The notes beneath the pieces are model-generated. The model saw only the letters and a list, made by a program, of their open reading frames with translations, made no database searches and was not told the DNA's origin. The position numbers and the translations under genes were made by a program. From NCBI RefSeq assembly GCF_011752045.1, contig NZ_JAAKXW010000001.1:248001-312000 (forward strand): DNA of 64,000 nucleotides. Reading direction: 5' to 3'. How positions within the stretch are numbered: position 1 is the first letter of the stretch; every line of letters starts with the position of its first letter. Shown piece after piece: positions 36,150-43,423 of this stretch. Source of the DNA: Microbacterium hydrocarbonoxydans. Lineage in GTDB: Bacteria; Actinomycetota; Actinomycetes; Actinomycetales; Microbacteriaceae.

Positions 36150-37397
36150 TCAGCGGACGCGGCGGCCCTGCGCGAGGTCGATGAGGTGCGTGAGCACGGG
36201 ACCGGAGCGCAGCCCGTTGTGCTCGTGCTCGCTGGTCACCCACAGCTTCACGCCGGGCAGCAGGCGCGCGGTCTCCAGGGAGAACTCGAGCGGCACGTAC
36301 ACGTCGTCGACGTACACCGCCGCAGCGCCGGTCGCGCCCGAGGCGGCGATCGCGTCGGCGTCGTAGATGCGCTGCCACTCGAACTCTGCGAGCTCGAGAG
36401 CGACCTCGCGCCACGGCCGGAAGGCCGGAACAGTCTCCGTCCACTCGCGCCGGATGTGCTCGCCGGTGAACAGCGTCACGTCCTCGCGGAAGTCGTCGGG
36501 CTCGGAGCGCTCGGCGGACCACCTGGTCGCGTGGCCGCTCGCGTAGCTCGACTCGTGGAAGGCGTAGTACATCGGGTTCCGCCCGTCGAACGGCATCGCG
36601 TGCATGAGGTCGTACCGGAACGCATTCGAGCGGGGGTCGCGCTCGAGCAGCGACCAGACGGTCTGCCAGCCGTCGTTGGTGCCGAGGGCGGAACCGACCG
36701 ATCGCAGGCGCGAGGGTGACACGATCTCCCCGTCGGGGAGCACGATCTCGCCGGCCGCCGCACGGTCGACGAGGCGGCGCATCACGTCGCGGTGCTCCGG
36801 GAACCGCCGGTAGTAGCGCTCGGAGGCCACGCGCATCTTGTCGTAGCAGAGCGCGTACACCTCGTCGGGGTGTCGGACGACCGTGCTGAGGCCTCCTGTG
36901 ATGAACACGTCGTCGAGGGAATCCGCGTCGGTCGACAGGTAGGCGAGCGTGGTGAAGCCGCCGAAGGACTGCCCGAGGACGCTCCAGGTCGCAGCTCCCA
37001 GATGTTCGCGCACTGCCTCGCAGTCGCGCACGATCGCATCGGCGCGCAGGTGGGTGAGGTGCTCGGCGACAGCGGCGGCGCCGCGGGAGAGGTCATCGTC
37101 GCCGACGGGGGAGGAGAGCCCGGTGCCGCGCTGGTCGAGGAGCACCAGCCGGTGGTGAGCCAGCGCCTCATCGAGCCACACCGGTGCCGTGGACGAATGG
37201 AACGGGCGCGGGGCCTCGTGCCCGGGCCCGCCCTGCAGGAACACGAGGTAGGGGAGAGCCTCCCCGCCCTCACGGGTGACGACGCGGGCGAAGATGTCGA
37301 TCGTGCGGGCGTCGGACGGATCCGACCAGACCAGCGGGACGGTGAGCGTGTGCTCTTCGACGATCAGATCCTGCAGGCGACGGACGACGGTGCTCAC
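36150..37397 (-). CDS. S33-family peptidase / proline iminopeptidase-like alpha/beta-hydrolase
   Basis: A 415-residue cytosolic hydrolase. Features are the oxyanion segment FLQGGPGHE (about 53-61), DQRGTGLS (about 88-95), nucleophile elbow GQSFGG (about 143-148) and a C-terminal HEHNGLR with the likely catalytic His near 396. These match the larger prolyl aminopeptidase branch of family S33, which removes N-terminal proline. The GTG at 37397 is preceded by TAGGCT (37409-37404) with 6 nt between, so it is probably leaderless. Confidence 0.9.
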   Translation of the reverse strand: MSTVVRRLQDLIVEEHTLTVPLVWSDPSDARTIDIFARVVTREGGEALPYLVFLQGGPGHEAPRPFHSSTAPVWLDEALAHHRLVLLDQRGTGLSSPVGDDDLSRGAAAVAEHLTHLRADAIVRDCEAVREHLGAATWSVLGQSFGGFTTLAYLSTDADSLDDVFITGGLSTVVRHPDEVYALCYDKMRVASERYYRRFPEHRDVMRRLVDRAAAGEIVLPDGEIVSPSRLRSVGSALGTNDGWQTVWSLLERDPRSNAFRYDLMHAMPFDGRNPMYYAFHESSYASGHATRWSAERSEPDDFREDVTLFTGEHIRREWTETVPAFRPWREVALELAEFEWQRIYDADAIAASGATGAAAVYVDDVYVPLEFSLETARLLPGVKLWVTSEHEHNGLRSGPVLTHLIDLAQGRRVR

Positions 37398-37443
37398 GTG
37401 TCGAGCCTACCGGTCGGCGGGGAGGGCTCCTCGTGGGGCCGTC

Positions 37444-39444
37444 CTACATCACGTTCCCGATGTAGGAGTACTTGACGAACACCTCGGCGGCGAGACCTGA
37501 ATCCTCGAGCACGCCCTGGACGGCGGTCATCATGTAGTTCGAGTCCCAGCCCATGTAGAGGAAGTGGGACTCGTCGAGCTGGTCCCACTGCCCCTTCCAG
37601 GCCATCTCGCCGTAGATCGGACCGCCGTGCGCCGCGCAGTACCGCTCCGCGGCCTCTCGGGTGTCGGTCCAGGCGCGGCGCATGACCCGGTTGAAGAGGT
37701 ACTTGACGTCGGGGACCTCCCAGCGTTCGCCCCGGTACTCGACGTAGTCGAACTCGCGCTCCCAGCCGGCCGGCCAGCCGCGCCGGCGGACCGCGTCGAG
37801 GATCGGGGTCAGGCCGTCGTCGTCGATCTCCGGCAATGCCGGACGTGCCCAGATGCGCAGCAGCTCCGCGGTCAGGCGCACGGTGCGTTCGGTGATCGCC
37901 GCGGTGCCCCAGGTCTCCGTCTCGGCGAGCTCCCTCGTGGCACGCACCGCGCTGCGGGCGTACGCGTCCGCGCGCTTGACGGGGTAGGGAGCCCCGAAGA
38001 CGCGCTCGGTCAGGCGCGGTTCGAGCAGCGTGAGGTTCCCGAGTGTCGGCGCGAGCGCGCGGTGGCTGTTCTGCTCGTCCTCGGAGTACTCGCTCCAGGG
38101 CCGGATGCCGTCCCCGGACCAGGCGTCGTTCGGCACGGGCGGCACGACGTGCTCGACGTCGAAGCCGGCCGGATCGTCGATCCCCTCGAGCCGCCCGAGG
38201 ACGTAGGCCGCGTGCGGGAGCTCGCTGTACTTCAGCACCGCGCTCACCCGTTCGTCGGACGGGGTGATGCGGGCGAACGCGCGGGCGAGCGCCTCCGGGC
38301 CTTCGGAGCGGGCGCGGCAGAGCCGGGCGATGAGCCGTTCGTTCGGCAGGTTCACCAGAGTGCGGCGGAGGTACAGCGCCTGGATCCGCTCGAGCGTCTC
38401 GATGAGCTCTTCGCGGGCGATGAGGCCGCGGGCGTGGTCGCTGTAGACGCTCAGGACGAGAGGATACGAGGCCCGCCCGAAGGTGTTCACGAAGCGGAGC
38501 TGGCGGGCGATCTCGGGGTCGGCCTCCCGGGAGGGGTCGAGCAGGATGCCGTAGATCTCGGCGTAGTGGCGCCAGATCTCCGCATCCGCCTGCAGGTGCT
38601 CCACGTCGACTCGCGGGAAGGACCGGCGGAAGGCGCTGTAGACCCCGTGCTCTCCGTTCGCGGCGACCTCGCGGCCGGTCGTCATCACCAGATAGTGCCG
38701 CCAGAAGGCGCCGATCGTCTCTCCGGTGTGCCTCTCGATGGGCAGCCAGAACCGGGCTTCGACGTCGAGCTGCTCGGCGTGCGTGAGGCCCATCAGGATG
38801 TAGTTGTGGATGAGCTCGTGGTCGCGCAGCGGCTCACCGGTCGAGTTCAGGCTCTCGAAGATCTGCTGCGCGTTCGCCTCCGCGCCCAGCGTGATCGAGA
38901 CGTGCTCCAGGCGCTGCAGCCCGCGCCAGATCCGCGGTGCCTCCTCGACATGCACCTGGCTCCGGAAGAAGGCGTAGTTGTCGTCGAAGCGCGACTCGCG
39001 TTCAGCGGCGTCGCGGCGGTCGAGGACGACCGACTCGTACAGGTCGGCCCAGGCGTCGTGCGGGCGCAGCTTGGTGCGGCGGGGATCGTCGTCGCGCACG
39101 AGCACGCGCTCCAGCTCGGCGGCCAGCTCCCCGTCGGTGTCGCGCACGGAGTGGTGGAGAGCGGCGACGAGGAGCATCAGCGTGGTGATGCGCTGCTGGC
39201 CGTCGATGAGCACCAGATCGCTGTCGGCGTCCGCGTCATGGGCGGACAGGATCGAGCCGATGAAGTGGCGGTGGCCGTCCGCCTCGTCTGCGACGGCGCG
39301 GATGTCGGCGAGGAGGCGCTCGCATCCGCCGATGTCCCAGCGGTACTGGCGCTGATACACGGGGACGACGATGGTGGTCGACCCCGCCGCGAGCCATTCG
39401 ATCGTGTTGACAGCTGTCGCCTCGACGTTGGTGGCTGCGCTCAT
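37444..39444 (-). CDS. DUF262-DUF1524 (GmrSD-like) protein, possible modification-dependent nuclease
   Basis: A 666-residue protein. The DUF262 part carries VPVYQRQYRW (27-36), DGQQRITTL (81-89) and FESLNSTGEPL (196-206), the ParB-like nucleotide-hydrolysing motifs of GmrS. The DUF1524 part has FDVEHVVPP (428-436) and LGNLTLL (468-474), the beta-beta-alpha metal nuclease region of GmrD, but the Asn expected shortly after it appears as Thr479. An extra C-terminal domain of about 100 residues (566-666) is unfamiliar. In E. coli-type systems this architecture cuts glucosylated hydroxymethylcytosine DNA. It stands alone between core genes, suggesting a single-gene defence island. Confidence 0.88.
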   Translation of the reverse strand: MSAATNVEATAVNTIEWLAAGSTTIVVPVYQRQYRWDIGGCERLLADIRAVADEADGHRHFIGSILSAHDADADSDLVLIDGQQRITTLMLLVAALHHSVRDTDGELAAELERVLVRDDDPRRTKLRPHDAWADLYESVVLDRRDAAERESRFDDNYAFFRSQVHVEEAPRIWRGLQRLEHVSITLGAEANAQQIFESLNSTGEPLRDHELIHNYILMGLTHAEQLDVEARFWLPIERHTGETIGAFWRHYLVMTTGREVAANGEHGVYSAFRRSFPRVDVEHLQADAEIWRHYAEIYGILLDPSREADPEIARQLRFVNTFGRASYPLVLSVYSDHARGLIAREELIETLERIQALYLRRTLVNLPNERLIARLCRARSEGPEALARAFARITPSDERVSAVLKYSELPHAAYVLGRLEGIDDPAGFDVEHVVPPVPNDAWSGDGIRPWSEYSEDEQNSHRALAPTLGNLTLLEPRLTERVFGAPYPVKRADAYARSAVRATRELAETETWGTAAITERTVRLTAELLRIWARPALPEIDDDGLTPILDAVRRRGWPAGWEREFDYVEYRGERWEVPDVKYLFNRVMRRAWTDTREAAERYCAAHGGPIYGEMAWKGQWDQLDESHFLYMGWDSNYMMTAVQGVLEDSGLAAEVFVKYSYIGNVM

Positions 39445-39552
39445 GCTGGTGTCTCGTCCTCCTCTGACGCCGGCGGCGAGGTCGCCTGTGCGCCCGGATC
39501 AGTCTATTCGCTTATTCACGGCGGCCCTCCGGGGCGCTCCGGGACGCGGCTG

Positions 39553-39569
39553 TTAGGCTTGCCTTATCA
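39553..39569. promoter_or_regulatory. possible iron box (DtxR/IdeR type) overlapping a -10
   Basis: TTAGGCTTGCCTTA (39553-39566) is a near-perfect inverted repeat (TTAGGC/GCCTTA) that resembles the core of actinobacterial DtxR/IdeR boxes. It also contains TAGGCT, the common -10 of this genome, so it may be promoter, operator or both. It lies about 50 nt before the oxygenase-like gene. Confidence 0.4.
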
Positions 39570-39603
39570 GGGCCTGTTAAAACGTGCTGGCCCCCGATGA
39601 GAG

Positions 39604-39618
39604 GATCTGGTTCAGATC
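39604..39618 (+). repeat. 6-bp perfect hairpin abutting the start codon
   Basis: GATCTG (39604-39609), loop GTT, CAGATC (39613-39618), followed immediately by the ATG at 39619. Folded in mRNA it would occlude the ribosome-binding region. Confidence 0.6.
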
Positions 39619-40392
39619 ATGGGATACATCAAGTCCGCCGCCCTCGAAGACAAGGGCTTCGTCATCCTCGACAGCTACGGAGGGGAGATGGATCCCCGCG
39701 AGTGGCTCGACATCGAGTACGTCGACTGGAAGTCGTCGGGTGACACGCGCTTCTCTCCGCTCGCCAGCGCCAAGGGCGAGATCGAGTGCAACGGCTTCTG
39801 GAACCACAAGCCGCCGCGCACCGACAAGGACGGCGTCTGGATCGACTCGCAGACCGCGATCGCGCCGACCCTGACCGCCCGCGCGAAGGAGCCCGGTGCC
39901 AACGTCGGGCGCTGCCGCGTCATCGAGCTGCAGCCGACCCCGTACGGCGAGTGCCTCTACAACCTCCACCAGGACGACAACAACCGCCTGAACCCCGACG
40001 GCACCGGCTGGGTCGTCCGCGGCTTCTTCAACCTCACCGACGACAAGGACAGCTACTTCGTCCTGCGTGAGAACCGCACCGACCCGAGCATCGAGTACCG
40101 CATCGCCCTCCCGGCCGGTGCGCAGCTCATCGTGGACACCCAGCGCCTGTGGCACGCCACGACGCACAACGGCACCGAGCCGCGGTACTGCCTCATCACC
40201 TCGTGGGAGTCGGGCCCCGAGCTCGACGCCTACATCGAGAAGTACCACGGCACCGACCAGCACGAGCAGGTCGAGGTCCCGCAGGACGTGCTCGAGGCGG
40301 GCTACGCCGAGCAGGCTCGCCGTGACGCCGCCCGCGCCGCCTATTACGCGGCCAAGGGCCAGCAGGTCAAGCAGGCCATGAGCGAGGCGTAA
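39619..40392 (+). CDS. Fe(II)/2-oxoglutarate oxygenase-like protein, substrate unknown
   Basis: A 257-residue cytosolic protein that I do not recognise as a named enzyme. It contains a plausible 2-His-1-carboxylate facial triad His117-x-Asp119 (NLHQDD) and distal His179 (RLWHATTHN), with Arg189 ten residues later where 2OG enzymes bind the cosubstrate carboxylate. The order and spacing fit a double-stranded beta-helix dioxygenase. The C-terminal 40 residues are an Ala/Gln-rich charged helix. The ribosome-binding site is weak and covered by a hairpin. It is monocistronic with its own terminator. An iron-box-like sequence upstream would fit an iron enzyme. Confidence 0.62.
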   Translation: MGYIKSAALEDKGFVILDSYGGEMDPREWLDIEYVDWKSSGDTRFSPLASAKGEIECNGFWNHKPPRTDKDGVWIDSQTAIAPTLTARAKEPGANVGRCRVIELQPTPYGECLYNLHQDDNNRLNPDGTGWVVRGFFNLTDDKDSYFVLRENRTDPSIEYRIALPAGAQLIVDTQRLWHATTHNGTEPRYCLITSWESGPELDAYIEKYHGTDQHEQVEVPQDVLEAGYAEQARRDAARAAYYAAKGQQVKQAMSEA

Positions 40393-40410
40393 GCAGCACC
40401 ATCTGTCGGC

Positions 40411-40441
40411 GAAGGCCCCGGTCCCTGCGACCGGGGCCTTC
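40411..40441 (+). terminator. hairpin terminator after the oxygenase-like gene
   Basis: A perfect 13-bp stem pairs GAAGGCCCCGGTC (40411-40423) with GACCGGGGCCTTC (40429-40441) around a 5-nt loop, 18 nt after the stop codon. The GAAGGCCCC/GGGGCCTTC stem is the same style as the terminators at 36094 and 58521. Confidence 0.88.
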
Positions 40442-40450
40442 GTCATGTGG

Positions 40451-40468
40451 AATCACATGCTTGTGATT
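40451..40468. promoter_or_regulatory. 18-bp palindrome upstream of the DUF3145 gene
   Basis: AATCACA (40451-40457) and TGTGATT (40462-40468) form a 7-bp inverted repeat around TGCT, with 16 of 18 positions symmetric. It is AT-rich against the local background and lies just upstream of the candidate promoter, as an operator or activator site would. Confidence 0.55.
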
Positions 40469-40481
40469 TCTCCTGATCTGG

Positions 40482-40510
40482 GCGACAATAGGCGCACAAC
40501 CGCATATTCT
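40482..40510 (+). promoter_or_regulatory. candidate promoter of the DUF3145 gene
   Basis: GCGACA (40482-40487) and TATTCT (40505-40510) have a 17-nt spacing, giving a leader of about 53 nt before the ATG at 40570. Confidence 0.5.
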
Positions 40511-40569
40511 CGCCAGTTCTTCGGTGTTCAGGTCGTTGGGGAAGACGCACCTGATGAAACGGAGAGATC

Positions 40570-41073
40570 ATGGCGACGGCTTACGCACGCGGAGTGGTGT
40601 TCATCCACTCCGCGCCTCGCGCGCTCTGCCCGCACCTGGAATGGGCGGTGGGACGCGCTATCGGGCGTGCGGTGAACTTCGACTGGACCGACCAGCCGGT
40701 GCTCGACGGTGCGCGTCGCGCCGAGTTCTACTGGGACGGACCGGTCGGCACCGGCGCAGCGCTCGCGACAGCGATCCGCGGCTGGGAGCACCTCCGCTTC
40801 GAGGTCACCGAGGATCCCACGCCGCGCAGCGACGGCGGACGCTGGCTGCACACCCCCGACCTCGGCATCCACTACGCGCAGACGGATGCCGCAGGGAACA
40901 TCGTCATCGGCGAGGATCGCATCCGCTATGCGATGGAGATCGCCGCGGGGAACGCGGCCGAGCTGCAGCGCGAACTCGACATCGCGCTCGGCTCGGCCTG
41001 GGACGAGGAGCTGGAGCCGTTCCGGCATGCGAGCGACGACGCCCGCGTGGTGTGGCTCCACAAAGTGGGATAG
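40570..41073 (+). CDS. DUF3145 family protein
   Basis: A 167-residue cytosolic protein beginning MATAYARGVVFIHSAPRAL, the hallmark start of actinobacterial DUF3145 proteins. Conserved aromatic and acidic residues run throughout (HLEWAVGRA, FDWTDQP, WEHLRFEVTEDP), with no membrane segment or known catalytic motif. The function is unknown. In this window it lies 2.3 kb from the fabF end of the fatty-acid synthase operon, separated by the MocR/YczE pair. CGGAGAG precedes the ATG. A hairpin terminator follows. Confidence 0.87.
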   Translation: MATAYARGVVFIHSAPRALCPHLEWAVGRAIGRAVNFDWTDQPVLDGARRAEFYWDGPVGTGAALATAIRGWEHLRFEVTEDPTPRSDGGRWLHTPDLGIHYAQTDAAGNIVIGEDRIRYAMEIAAGNAAELQRELDIALGSAWDEELEPFRHASDDARVVWLHKVG

Positions 41074-41157
41074 GCCTGGAGCCGGGAGGCGTGAGTATCG
41101 GATGCCGGTGAATCATCCCGGACGCTGAGAAGACGTATCCCCGCTCCGTACCACGAG

Positions 41158-41190
41158 GACCCCGCCCCTGCGCACAGGGGGCGGGGTCTT
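41158..41190. terminator. hairpin terminator between DUF3145 and the MocR gene
   Basis: GACCCCGCCCCTG (41158-41170) pairs with CAGGGGGCGGGGTC (41175-41188) with one bulged base, followed by TTCGTCG. It stands between convergent genes. Confidence 0.8.
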
Positions 41191-41201
41191 CGTCGTCCCG
41201 C

Positions 41202-42605
41202 TCAGATCACGGCGGCGTGCGGGATCTGCCCACGGAGCTCGCCGTCACCGGCGCGCACCTCGTCCCACGCCAGGCGGAGACGCTCCATCGCGACAGCGGT
41301 GCGGTCGGGAGGGAGGGTGATCGGGATCCGCACCCTGCGCTCGAGTACGCCTCCCGTGGAGAACCGTGGTCCCGGTGGCAGCAGCAGGCCGTGCTCGCGC
41401 GCGGCCAGGGAGAGCATCGTCGACACCGGGGCGCCGAGATCGACCCAGGCCGACAGGCCCCCGGGTGTCACCGGCATCCGGATGCCGGGCAGCTCCCGGA
41501 GCCCCGCGGCCACGGCGGCCCGTCCGGATCGGAGTCGTTCTCTCACGTGAGAGGTGAGCGCGGGCATGTCGGCGAGCAGCTCGACGGCGATGCACTGCTC
41601 GAGCAGCGCCGTGCCGAGCTCGAAGGACGGGCGGGTCGTGATCAGCCGGGAGATGAGGGAGCGGTCTGCGCGGATCCACCCGAGCCGCAGGCCGCCCCAT
41701 GCGATCTTGGACATCGAGCCGACAGTGATGACATGCGGTCCGTGAGCCGCCATCGGCAGCGGCCTCCAGCCGCGGTCGATGTCCAGCTCCGCGGTCGTCT
41801 CGTCGACGATGATGTGGGTGCCGGCGCTGCGCGCGGTCGCCGCGAGGACCCCGCGCTCGGCGTCCGGAAGGGTCGCCCCGGTGGGGTTGTGGAAGTCCGG
41901 GATCAGATAGGCGAGGTGCGGGCGGCTGCTCAGCAGCGTCTCGTTGAGGTGCGCGACGTCCCACCCGTCCGCGTCGACCGGCGTCGGGAGCATCCGGTAG
42001 CCGTGCCGATGCAGGGCCTCCAGCGCATGGGGGAAGGTCGGCTGCTCGACCAGCACCTGAGCTCCGCGCCGGCCGATTGTCGCGAGGACGAGATTGACGG
42101 CGTTGAGCGCGCCGGAGGTGATGATGATCTCATCGGCGGTCGTCGGAGCGCCGCGCTCGGTGAACCTCCGGGCGACGGCATCGCGCAGCTCCGGCAGGCC
42201 GCGCAGCGAGTAGCCGCTGGTCCCGCGCATCGCGGCCAGGCGCGGCAGGGAGCGCACGGTGGCGTCGTAGAGGCCGGGGGTCGAGTCCATCGATGCGATC
42301 GAGAGGTCGATCGCATCCTCGTCCGCGGTGTTCGCCGGGGAGATGTAGTCGTGGGGGAGTGCCACCGTGGTGCTGCCGCCGTGCCGGCGCGTGACGTAGC
42401 CGTCGGCCTCGAGGAGCCCGTAGGCGCGGGTCATCGTGGACCGGGAGCGGTGCAGCTCGAGAGCGAGCGAGCGCTCGCTGGGCAGCCGCTCGCCGACGGT
42501 GAGACGGCCGTCGAGGATGAGCGCCCTGATCCGTCCGGCCAGCGCGGATGCGGTCGCGCCGGCGACGTTCTGCGCGCCGAGCTGTTCCACCAGTCGTGAG
42601 GCCAT
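41202..42605 (-). CDS. MocR-type regulator (GntR helix-turn-helix fused to aminotransferase domain), YczR-like
   Basis: A 467-residue protein. An N-terminal winged helix of GntR type (about 20-85, LPSERSLALELHRSRSTMTRAYGLLEADG) is joined by a linker to a fold-type I aminotransferase domain containing FHNPTG, VDETTAELD and the PLP lysine in GSMSKIAWGGLRLG. MocR proteins sense PLP-linked ligands and activate a divergent neighbour. The ATG at 42605 leaves the upstream inverted repeat outside the gene. It is divergent from the YczE-type gene, the partner pairing known as YczR-YczE. Confidence 0.92.
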   Translation of the reverse strand: MASRLVEQLGAQNVAGATASALAGRIRALILDGRLTVGERLPSERSLALELHRSRSTMTRAYGLLEADGYVTRRHGGSTTVALPHDYISPANTADEDAIDLSIASMDSTPGLYDATVRSLPRLAAMRGTSGYSLRGLPELRDAVARRFTERGAPTTADEIIITSGALNAVNLVLATIGRRGAQVLVEQPTFPHALEALHRHGYRMLPTPVDADGWDVAHLNETLLSSRPHLAYLIPDFHNPTGATLPDAERGVLAATARSAGTHIIVDETTAELDIDRGWRPLPMAAHGPHVITVGSMSKIAWGGLRLGWIRADRSLISRLITTRPSFELGTALLEQCIAVELLADMPALTSHVRERLRSGRAAVAAGLRELPGIRMPVTPGGLSAWVDLGAPVSTMLSLAAREHGLLLPPGPRFSTGGVLERRVRIPITLPPDRTAVAMERLRLAWDEVRAGDGELRGQIPHAAVI

Positions 42606-42619
42606 GCCTCCAGCATGGC

Positions 42620-42652
42620 GCAAAGTGGCCTGAGATGTGCAGGCCACTTTGC
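42620..42652. promoter_or_regulatory. perfect 13-bp inverted repeat, probable MocR operator
   Basis: GCAAAGTGGCCTG (42620-42632) and CAGGCCACTTTGC (42640-42652) are exact inverse copies separated by 7 bp. A further partial copy (CTGGCCTG) lies at about 42658-42665. The element starts 15 bp before the mocR start codon and lies about 50 bp before the yczE-like start. Confidence 0.85.
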
Positions 42653-42700
42653 GTGCACTGGCCTGCATCCGTGCGTCTTTCCGGAGGCCACCATGGAGGG

Positions 42701-43360
42701 ATGCACCTGCGTTCCCTGTTCCTCCCCGTCGTCGCCACCGGTCGCCGCGATCTCATCGAGCGCGTCGTCCAGCTCGTGGTCGGACTCTTCCTCTACGGAG
42801 TCGCGCTCGGTCTCATGGTCCGCGGAGGGATCGGCGTGGCCCCGTGGGACGTGCTGTCCCTGGGCGTCACGGGCAGCACCGGCATCGGCTACGGCGTCGT
42901 GACGAACCTCGTCGCCGTGGTGGTGCTGCTGCTCTGGATCCCGTTGCGTCAACGGCTCGGTCTCGGGACGGTCCTCAACGCGATGCTCATCGGACCGAGC
43001 GCCGATCTGGCCCTGTGGCTGCTCCCGCCGGCGCCGTCGGTGTGGATCGGCGCCCCGCTGTTCCTGCTCGGACTGGTCCTGCTGGCCTTCGCCACGGGCC
43101 TCTACATCGGCGCGGACTTCGGTCCGGGGCCGAGAGACGGGCTGATGACCGGGCTCGTGGCGCGCACCGGCTGGCCGGTCTGGCTCGTGCGCACCCTCAT
43201 CGAGGGCAGTGTGCTCGCGATCGGCTTCCTGCTCGGGGGACCCGTCGGTGTCGGCACGGTGCTGTTCGCCTTCGGCGTCGGCCCGCTCGTCGGCCTGTTC
43301 CTGCCCTGGGTCTCGCGTCTGCGCGGCCGGCGCAGCGCGGAACTCGCCGCGGCGCACTGA
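42701..43360 (+). CDS. YczE/YitT-type membrane protein
   Basis: A 219-residue protein with about five transmembrane helices and the YczE family pattern GLFLYGVALGLMVRGGIGVAPWDVL (about residues 24-48), then GIGYGVVTNLVAVVVLL and GPGPRDGLMTGL. The function is unknown. It is divergent from a MocR regulator, and YczE-MocR pairs recur in bacteria. The ATG at 42701 gives the normal N-terminus; GGAGG lies 12 nt upstream and GGAGGG abuts the ATG. A terminator follows. Confidence 0.86.
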   Translation: MHLRSLFLPVVATGRRDLIERVVQLVVGLFLYGVALGLMVRGGIGVAPWDVLSLGVTGSTGIGYGVVTNLVAVVVLLLWIPLRQRLGLGTVLNAMLIGPSADLALWLLPPAPSVWIGAPLFLLGLVLLAFATGLYIGADFGPGPRDGLMTGLVARTGWPVWLVRTLIEGSVLAIGFLLGGPVGVGTVLFAFGVGPLVGLFLPWVSRLRGRRSAELAAAH

Positions 43361-43377
43361 GCACCGACAGAACGACG

Positions 43378-43407
43378 GAGGGCCCCCGCCGCACGGCGAG
43401 GGCCCTC
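43378..43407. terminator. bidirectional hairpin between yczE-like gene and fabF
   Basis: GAGGGCCCCCGCCG (43378-43391) pairs with CGGCGAGGGCCCTC (43394-43407), 13 of 14 positions, with a 2-nt apex. It lies between the convergent ends of the yczE-like gene and fabF. Confidence 0.82.
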
Positions 43408-43423
43408 GATCGTGTGCGCCGGA

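Noticed and set aside
39553..39566. A definite DtxR/IdeR site
   Set aside because: Only about 11 of 19 positions fit the consensus I remember, and the left half is also a standard -10 box; kept only as a possibility.
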